DNA from: DASYML01 sp036399835
Lineage (GTDB): Bacteria > Acidobacteriota > Blastocatellia > Pyrinomonadales > Pyrinomonadaceae
Reading direction: 5' to 3'
NCBI GenBank assembly: GCA_036399835.1
Contig: DASWMI010000140.1
Location: 1 to 9,546 of the forward strand
DNA: 9,546 nucleotides
Shown: positions 1-4,539 of the stretch, piece after piece
How the letters are laid out: the number at the start of each line of letters is the position of its first letter
How positions within the stretch are numbered: the stretch's first letter is position 1
Made by a program: the position numbers and the translations under genes
Notes under the pieces: generated by a model
What the model was told of the DNA's origin: nothing
What the model saw: only the letters and a program-made list of their open reading frames with translations
Databases searched by the model: none

Positions 1-876
1 ATTCTCGGAGGACGCGCCCGGGTTGGCGTTGATGATTAAATAGCGGCCATCTTCTGTGACAGTCCCGTTGTGAATCCAGCCCTTCTCCTTCTCATCCGAG
101 CTGGCATAGACGAGCGCGTCTTCAGACTGCTGCGTGCCTAAGAGATGAAAGTAGACCCTGTGATATTGATTGACGGCGGCGAGCTTATTGCCTGTCTGAG
201 GCTCATCATAGCGACTATAGAAGAAGCCCTTGCCATCTCTGGTCCAGGATGCGCCTGAGAACTTGACCCATTTGACGACATCCGGCAAATCCCTGGCGCT
301 CTCGACATCGCGGACGCGCCATTCGGTCCAGTCCGAGCCGGAAGTCGCCAGCCCGTAAGCCATCAGCTTGCCGTCATCACTGATGCGATAACCGGCGAGG
401 GCCACAGTCCCATCGGTCGAGAGCGTGTTCGGGTCAAGCAAGATGCTCGGCTGCCCGTCGAGCGTCGTAACCGTGTAGAGCACGCTCTGATTTTGCAGGC
501 CGTTATTCTTCGTGTAAAAGTAGCGCCCGCCTTCCTTGAAGGGCAGGCCGTAGCGCTCGTAATTCCAGAGCTTCGTCAAACGCGCTTTGATGGCTGCGCG
601 CTCGGGTATCCGGTTCAGATAATCAAAAGTCAGCCTGTTCTCGGCTTCGACCCAGGCCCTCGTCTCGGCTGAATCCATGTCTTCGAGCCAGCGGTAAGGG
701 TCCGCGACCCTTCTGCCATGATAAACATCTGCCTGCTCGGATTTGCGCGCGACAGGGTAAGAGAGACGGCCTGTGCCGGAGGCCGGGACGAGCGAAGTCC
801 TGGATGTCTGCCCGCAGACGATGGCCGAGAGCAGCAGGAGCGCCGCGACGTTGGAAAAGATTCTGGAAAGACGCAT
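1..876 (-). CDS. Prolyl oligopeptidase (peptidase family S9A), secreted, N-terminal part only
   Basis: Serine peptidase of the prolyl oligopeptidase family, which cuts short peptides after proline; a signal peptide places this one outside the cytoplasm. Only the first 292 codons are present and the frame stays open to the left edge. Residues 1-23 are a signal peptide (MRLSRIF, then a run of Ala and Leu, with likely cleavage after VCG). Residues 50-80 carry the family's N-terminal signature: D-x-YHG-x-x-VxDPYRWLED, then DSAETRAWVEAEN. The rest is seven-bladed propeller sequence, with blade-like pieces DGKGFFYSRY and TEDGRYLIINA. The catalytic Ser, Asp and His lie in the missing C-terminal hydrolase domain, so activity cannot be judged. 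The ATG at 876 has AGAGGA at 886-891 (minus strand), 9 nt upstream. It lies 79 bp downstream of the HAD gene on the same strand, so cotranscription is possible. Family assignment is firm; substrate is not known. Confidence 0.93.
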   Translation of the reverse strand, partial: MRLSRIFSNVAALLLLSAIVCGQTSRTSLVPASGTGRLSYPVARKSEQADVYHGRRVADPYRWLEDMDSAETRAWVEAENRLTFDYLNRIPERAAIKARLTKLWNYERYGLPFKEGGRYFYTKNNGLQNQSVLYTVTTLDGQPSILLDPNTLSTDGTVALAGYRISDDGKLMAYGLATSGSDWTEWRVRDVESARDLPDVVKWVKFSGASWTRDGKGFFYSRYDEPQTGNKLAAVNQYHRVYFHLLGTQQSEDALVYASSDEKEKGWIHNGTVTEDGRYLIINANPGASSEN

Positions 877-955
877 CTCGAAGATTCCTCTTGATTCTAT
901 GGAAAGAAAATCATTTGCTCGCCGGTCCAGTTTGAGACCATCGCCGGACCAACGC

Positions 956-1618
956 TTACTTCAAATTAAGCACGGGCCAATCATGATGAAGGGCCGTCTG
1001 TCTGAGCCTCATATCAGGGTTGACGGCTGCCGGATGGCCCACCACCGAGAGCATCGGCAGATCGCTCATGCTGTCGCTGTAAGCGAAAGAATCGCTGAGG
1101 CTGATGCCCTCGCGCTCGGCAAAGGTTCTAATCCATGAAGCCTTTGTGGCGGAGGCCAGCACGGGCGGCAAGAGTCGCCCCGTCGCATAGCCGTTGACGA
1201 ATTCAAGGCGATTGGAGGCAAACTCTTCAATCCCCAGGTGCTCCATCAGTGGCTTGACGGCAAAATCGAGCGCGCCCGTGACGACCACCTGCCGCAGTCC
1301 GAGGCTCTTGGATTTCTGTATCAGCTCATACGCGCCGGGAAAAATCCCTGGCTTGAGCACATTTTCAAACAGTTCTTCGGCGAAGAAGCGCAGGCGGTCT
1401 TCGGATTCGCCCTTGTATCTTTTGAAATACAGGTCGTTAAAGACTTTCCGGCTGTACGCGTCGGTCACGGCAAAGAGCGGGATGCTCAAGAGCGTCGTCG
1501 TGCTCTTTTTAAAAGTGCGCCAGAGTCCCTGCTGGTTGCGTGCGTAAAAACCCAGCGTGTGAACGAGATTAGTGCTGACCAGCGTCCCCTCTAAATCATA
1601 AAATGCAGCGGCTGCCAA
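956..1618 (-). CDS. HAD-superfamily subfamily IB hydrolase (SerB-like phosphatase fold)
   Basis: Cytoplasmic haloacid-dehalogenase-type phosphohydrolase of 220 residues, the usual size for subfamily IB. All four HAD motifs can be read: motif I FYDLEGTL with nucleophile D8, motif II VVVTG with T114, motif III lysine K159 in the ATKASW segment, and motif IV YSDSMSDLPML with D182 and D186. The region between motifs I and II (about residues 20-105) is the helical C1 cap typical of SerB-like enzymes. The second acidic residue of motif I, normally Asp and the general acid/base, is Glu here (E10). The end (HPAAVNPD, then WPVLNLK) resembles the HAD-IB hypothetical family related to phosphoserine phosphatase, so the substrate (phosphoserine, a phospholipid headgroup or other) is open. 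Translation starts at a TTG supported by a strong ribosome binding site. No signal peptide is present. It precedes the prolyl oligopeptidase gene; no functional link is evident. Confidence 0.88.
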   Translation of the reverse strand: MAAAAFYDLEGTLVSTNLVHTLGFYARNQQGLWRTFKKSTTTLLSIPLFAVTDAYSRKVFNDLYFKRYKGESEDRLRFFAEELFENVLKPGIFPGAYELIQKSKSLGLRQVVVTGALDFAVKPLMEHLGIEEFASNRLEFVNGYATGRLLPPVLASATKASWIRTFAEREGISLSDSFAYSDSMSDLPMLSVVGHPAAVNPDMRLRQTALHHDWPVLNLK

Positions 1619-1624
1619 ACTCGG

Positions 1625-1630
1625 TCCTCC
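1625..1630 (-). promoter_or_regulatory. Ribosome binding site fixing the TTG start of the HAD gene
   Basis: The minus strand reads GGAGGA here, a near-perfect Shine-Dalgarno sequence, 6 nt before TTG at 1618-1616. The next codons, GCA GCC GCT GCA TTT TAT, lead straight into motif I, so no later start is possible. The pairing of strong site and rare start codon makes TTG the convincing choice. Confidence 0.75.
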
Positions 1631-1730
1631 GAAGCGAAACGAGAGATCTGTTTCCGAACGGGTCGCGCCGGAGAAATACCCGGAGCTTTGTGCGTAAAGA
1701 AAGAAATAGTAACCTATTCCAGTGCTTTTA

Positions 1731-1784
1731 GGTAAGCAATCGCGTAAGATTACAGGGTATCCGATGTAACTTCAACTGCTTACC
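1731..1784. repeat. Spaced 8-bp inverted repeat in the divergent intergenic region
   Basis: GGTAAGCA at 1731-1738 and TGCTTACC at 1777-1784 are perfect reverse complements separated by 38 bp. The right arm ends 5 nt before the first ATG of the TPR lipoprotein gene. A shorter pairing, ACCTA (1712-1716) with TAGGT (1729-1733), shares bases with the left arm. Either a pair of regulator half-sites or a leader hairpin is possible. The region 1631-1789 otherwise shows no convincing promoter hexamers on either strand. Confidence 0.45.
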
Positions 1785-1789
1785 GAAAG

Positions 1790-2602
1790 ATGCCCGGAAC
1801 TGACATGAAGAGCACAAAACATCTGCGCGCCAACCCTCGGCTGCTTTTGCTTATCGGCCTCTTGCTGTTTTCCGCCTCCTGCCGCACTTCGCGCTCCGAG
1901 ACTCCGACCGAAGCGACGGCGGACAAACGCTCTGCCGAGGAATTTATCAAGCAGGCCGACAAGCTCTACGAGCAGCGCGAAGACCTGGCGCGCGCGCGTG
2001 AGGCGCTGACGATGATCAGGCAGGCGCGAACTGTGGATTTCGGCAGCTACGATGCGGCCTGGCGGCTCGCCAAGTTTAATTACTACATAGGCTCGCATGC
2101 GACGGACGCAGCCGAGCGCGAGAAATCTTTTCGTGATGGGATAGAGGCTGCGGAGGCCGCCGTCAAGCTGCAACCCGAAAGGGCGGAGGGCCATTTCTGG
2201 CTCGGCGCAAATTACGGCGGACGCGCGCAGGAAGACGCTCTGACGGGTCTTTCCGCCATCGAGGACATACGCAAAGAGATGGAGACCGTGATTCGTCTGG
2301 ACGAAGGATTCCAGAGCGGCAGCGCCTACATGGTCCTCGGCCAGCTTTACCTGGAAGCTCCCAAGATGCTCGGCGGCGACCCGCAGAAGGCTCTGGAAGT
2401 TTTAGAGAAGGGCTTACGCTTTGGCAAGGACAGCGCCGCTTATCATCTGCGGCTGGCGCAGGCTTATCTGGCGCTCAAGCGCAAGAACGATGCGCGAAGG
2501 GAGCTAAACGATATTCTCAAGATGCAGCCGCACCCGGATTTCGTCCCGGAGTATAAGGATACTGTCGCGGAAGCGCGCAAGCTCCTCGAAAAGAACCCCT
2601 GA
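1790..2602 (+). CDS. TAtT-family TPR lipoprotein (TRAP transporter-associated T component type)
   Basis: Predicted lipid-anchored, extracytoplasmic helical-repeat protein of 270 residues. Residues 1-31 form a lipoprotein signal: basic n-region, LLLLIGLLLF, then FSAS-C with acylated C31. The mature part is all-helical with TPR-like repeats. It carries two TAtT hallmarks: GHFWLGANYG at 134-143 and the segment at 190-209 with LGGDPQKALE. In TRAP-type uptake systems, TAtT proteins form trimers that dock the substrate-binding protein. No TRAP binding protein or DctQ/DctM-like membrane gene is in this window, so this is an orphan copy and its partner is unknown. The start is uncertain: ATG at 1805 gives a more typical signal (MKSTKHLRANP...) and neither start has a strong ribosome site. 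The small CxC/CxxC gene follows after 21 bp. A generic TPR lipoprotein is the alternative reading. Confidence 0.8.
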   Translation: MPGTDMKSTKHLRANPRLLLLIGLLLFSASCRTSRSETPTEATADKRSAEEFIKQADKLYEQREDLARAREALTMIRQARTVDFGSYDAAWRLAKFNYYIGSHATDAAEREKSFRDGIEAAEAAVKLQPERAEGHFWLGANYGGRAQEDALTGLSAIEDIRKEMETVIRLDEGFQSGSAYMVLGQLYLEAPKMLGGDPQKALEVLEKGLRFGKDSAAYHLRLAQAYLALKRKNDARRELNDILKMQPHPDFVPEYKDTVAEARKLLEKNP

Positions 2603-2623
2603 CCTCGCGGAGCGCGTGCGAGC

Positions 2624-2851
2624 ATGAGCCAGAAGTGTTCCTGCCAATCATTTGAAAGACTGGAGGGCGCGAGCGTCCCCGCCTACATCTCTGCCTTTCT
2701 GGAAGAGCAGGCGCGCGTCGCCCGCTCAGAGCAGAGACGCTATCGCTGCCGCGTCTGCGCCTCCACCTGGGAAAGACGCGAGCCGCGGCATGAAGGCGAG
2801 GGCAAGAGGCCGTCGCTGGTCCGTTTAACCACAAAAAGCGAAGAGGGATAA
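2624..2851 (+). CDS. Small protein with paired cysteines (possible zinc ribbon), function unknown
   Basis: A 75-residue basic protein with no signal peptide. Its four cysteines form two knuckle-like pairs: C5-x-C7 at the N terminus and C42-x2-C45 in YRCRVCASTW, separated by a predicted helix (PAYISAFLEEQARVARSEQ). This layout suggests a four-cysteine metal site, most likely zinc, although the first pair is CxC rather than the usual CxxC. The tail from about residue 50 is rich in Arg, Glu and Lys and looks disordered. The ATG follows the TPR lipoprotein stop by 21 bp, with GCGGAG upstream as a modest ribosome site, so translation from the same mRNA is likely. I do not recognise a named family. 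The cysteine pattern and the aromatic residue after the second pair argue for a real gene, although its short length leaves some doubt. Confidence 0.65.
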   Translation: MSQKCSCQSFERLEGASVPAYISAFLEEQARVARSEQRRYRCRVCASTWERREPRHEGEGKRPSLVRLTTKSEEG

Positions 2852-2854
2852 ATC

Positions 2855-2872
2855 AAAAGCTCTGCTTAGAGC
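2855..2872 (-). terminator. Possible weak intrinsic terminator overlapping the stop codon of the secreted-protein gene
   Basis: The minus strand reads GCTCT, loop AAGC, AGAGC, then TTTT. That is a 5-bp perfect stem (2859-2863 with 2868-2872) followed by four U residues in RNA. The first A of the loop is the last base of the TAA stop codon of the upstream minus-strand gene. The stem is short, so efficiency is doubtful, but its position in the 14-bp gap between two converging genes is where a terminator is expected. Confidence 0.35.
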
Positions 2873-4056
2873 CTGGCGAGCCACCTCTGGTATTTCTCTT
2901 TGGTCGCTTGAAGCCATGCCTGCACGGCCTTCGCATCGGGCGTCTGTCCCTGTTTCCGGCGAAATGCTTCAATCTCGTCAAGCAGCTCTTTCTTTGTCCC
3001 GTGCATGGCAATCTCTATGCAATCCTTGAGCTGCGCACGCCTCTTGGCATCAAGATAAGAGAATTGCTGTAACAACCCCTCGGCAGCCTCCGGCCTCAGC
3101 TCATTTGTCAAAGAGGAGATAGCCAGGCTGAGCTGGTCCAGTGTGACCTGCGAATCCTCTGCGGACGCTTCCATCGTCATGCGCAACAGCGCGGCGATCC
3201 TGGCAATCTGTATCTTGCGCCCTTTCTGAAAACAGAGAAACTCCGCGGCGCGACCCGCATCGCCCTCGAAAGTTCCATCTTCAAAGACCACCGCATTGAT
3301 GAGGATGGTCTGCTCGGGCGGCTGTCCGGGCGCGAAACCGACAGGAGTATTCTGCGTGCTAAAAGCTGCCGGATGCTTTCTCACGTAAATCTCTCCGGGC
3401 GCAATGAGGGGCTGGCCTTCTTGACCCTGCGGGAGTGTGGACCAGCGCGTCTTGTCTCCGGCCAGCCCGTTGATGGAGAGCGCGAGAACATTCTTGTCCG
3501 AGAGGTTGCGCAGCCGGAGCCTGTAAGCGGGCAAGGCAGAGTTATCAGGCTCAATGCTGCTGACCTCTATGGATTTGGTATTGTTGACGATGACGGGCAG
3601 CGGAATCATCAAAGGGTCAAGACGCACGACGGCAATCTCGAAAGGCTCGACCCCGAATCTGGCAAGGTCGCTGACGCTGAGCTTCTCATCCGGCTGGACC
3701 AGAAAAGTTCCGACCATCTCTTCCTTCTCGTGAAAGCGTTGGCCGGAAAGCACCGTCACGATAACCCGCACGCCGTCGCCTTCGAGGCGTGATTTTATGT
3801 CCACGGCCTGAACGGGCAAGGCTCCGGCGGGCGGTTGCCAGCCCGCAACCCTGCGAAAGCGAGCGTACCAGGCGCCCATGGGCTTCGCATCCGGCCCGGG
3901 AACATTGATGTAAGACGGAGGCAGACCCTTGTAGGAAGAGACTTCGAGGGCCAACCCTGTCGGAGCGGGCGCGGGCTGTCTTTGTTGAGCAGCGACCAGA
4001 TGGGACAGGAGCAAGGAGAGAGATGCGGCGAGCGTCAACCTTAAAACGCTTTTCAT
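2866..4056 (-). CDS. Secreted protein of unknown function, Acidobacteria style
   Basis: A predicted exported protein of 396 residues. Residues 1-23 are a clear signal peptide (MKSVLRLTLAASLSLLL, cleavage likely at VAA-QQ), followed by a short Pro/Ala/Gln linker. Residues 35-270 look beta-rich, with repeated strand-turn patterns such as RLRNLSDKNVLALSINGLAG (180-199) and ILINAVVFEDGTFEGD (251-266). Residues 280-396 are predicted helical and highly charged, without long coiled-coil heptads. No catalytic motif or metal site stands out. The ATG at 4056 is preferred over an in-frame ATG at 4089 because it has a good ribosome site and starts directly on the signal peptide. It is the last gene of the minus-strand run, 58 bp after the receiver-domain gene. 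I do not recognise a named family; similar two-part secreted proteins seem common in Acidobacteriota, which is recollection rather than a search result. Confidence 0.8.
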   Translation of the reverse strand: MKSVLRLTLAASLSLLLSHLVAAQQRQPAPAPTGLALEVSSYKGLPPSYINVPGPDAKPMGAWYARFRRVAGWQPPAGALPVQAVDIKSRLEGDGVRVIVTVLSGQRFHEKEEMVGTFLVQPDEKLSVSDLARFGVEPFEIAVVRLDPLMIPLPVIVNNTKSIEVSSIEPDNSALPAYRLRLRNLSDKNVLALSINGLAGDKTRWSTLPQGQEGQPLIAPGEIYVRKHPAAFSTQNTPVGFAPGQPPEQTILINAVVFEDGTFEGDAGRAAEFLCFQKGRKIQIARIAALLRMTMEASAEDSQVTLDQLSLAISSLTNELRPEAAEGLLQQFSYLDAKRRAQLKDCIEIAMHGTKKELLDEIEAFRRKQGQTPDAKAVQAWLQATKEKYQRWLARL

Positions 4057-4063
4057 TGTTGCT

Positions 4064-4069
4064 TCTCCT
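4064..4069 (-). promoter_or_regulatory. Ribosome binding site deciding the start of the secreted-protein gene
   Basis: AGGAGA on the minus strand lies 7 nt before the ATG at 4056, so this start is chosen over the ATG at 4089. The bases just upstream (4070-4076) hold the complementary CTCCT, so the site could fold into a small hairpin with itself. Confidence 0.65.
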
Positions 4070-4114
4070 GTAGGAGGCTTCGCGGGCATGGGTCTTTAAA
4101 TGGGAGAGGGCGGT

Positions 4115-4510
4115 CTATATTCTAAGCCCAACCTGTAAATAATGGAACGGGACATGCTCGGCATCGCGCCCGGAGGTTTGCAGTATATCGAGCATACGCT
4201 GCGCGCCCGCGTAGTTGAGCGAGTGAATGATGATCGAAGCTTCGGGCTGGCTTTCGGCGTGCGCGGCGAGCCAGGCCGCGACCGCATAGCCCGTCCGCTC
4301 ATCATCATGCTCGTCCGAAAAGTAGTGCTCTTCGGAAAGATCGTGGTCCAGAAGAATGACGGAGTAGTCTCGCGCGGTTAGCCACTCGATGGCCTGCCGG
4401 ACATCACACGTGACATCCAGCTCGCGCCCCTTTAACCGCTGCTCAAACCAGGCGCAGCGCGTCGCATCATCCTCAACAATCAAAATACGCCCCGGTTGAT
4501 GTTCGATCAT
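4115..4510 (-). CDS. Stand-alone receiver-like domain protein, probably cREC family (cyclic-phosphate-processing receiver type)
   Basis: A single CheY-like domain of 131 residues with no output domain. The first strand and acidic cluster are RILIVEDD (E13-D14-D15), and the phosphoacceptor strand is VILLDHDL with D55. The switch strand is ASIIIHS with S97. The lysine that normally follows on the fifth strand (K-P-F) is replaced by V120 in HVPFHY, so canonical phosphorylation chemistry is doubtful. The LDHDL motif, an acid-rich insert (about 59-71), RTGYAVAAWL and IIIHSLNYAGAQRML match my memory of the Pfam group called cyclic-phosphate processing receiver domain, a function predicted by others rather than proven. 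The stop codon of the UPF0182 gene lies 29 bp upstream, which suggests cotranscription. A TTG at 4528 in the same frame could add six residues (MVQTFF); neither start has a good ribosome site. No cognate kinase is present. Confidence 0.7.
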   Translation of the reverse strand: MIEHQPGRILIVEDDATRCAWFEQRLKGRELDVTCDVRQAIEWLTARDYSVILLDHDLSEEHYFSDEHDDERTGYAVAAWLAAHAESQPEASIIIHSLNYAGAQRMLDILQTSGRDAEHVPFHYLQVGLRI

Positions 4511-4539
4511 AAAAAACGTTTGGACCAATTAACGCAAGC

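Noticed and set aside
894..955. Possible terminator between the HAD and prolyl oligopeptidase genes (GGTCC...GGACC)
   Set aside because: The stem is only 5 bp with a loop of about 15 nt and no following U run on the minus strand.
773..1594. Plus-strand open frames at 773-1138, 1194-1547 and 1238-1594
   Set aside because: They are antisense to the prolyl oligopeptidase and HAD genes, which carry unmistakable family motifs. No recognisable protein features were seen.
1772..2194. Minus-strand open frame of 140 codons
   Set aside because: Antisense to the TPR lipoprotein, with an Arg-rich composition typical of a shadow frame.
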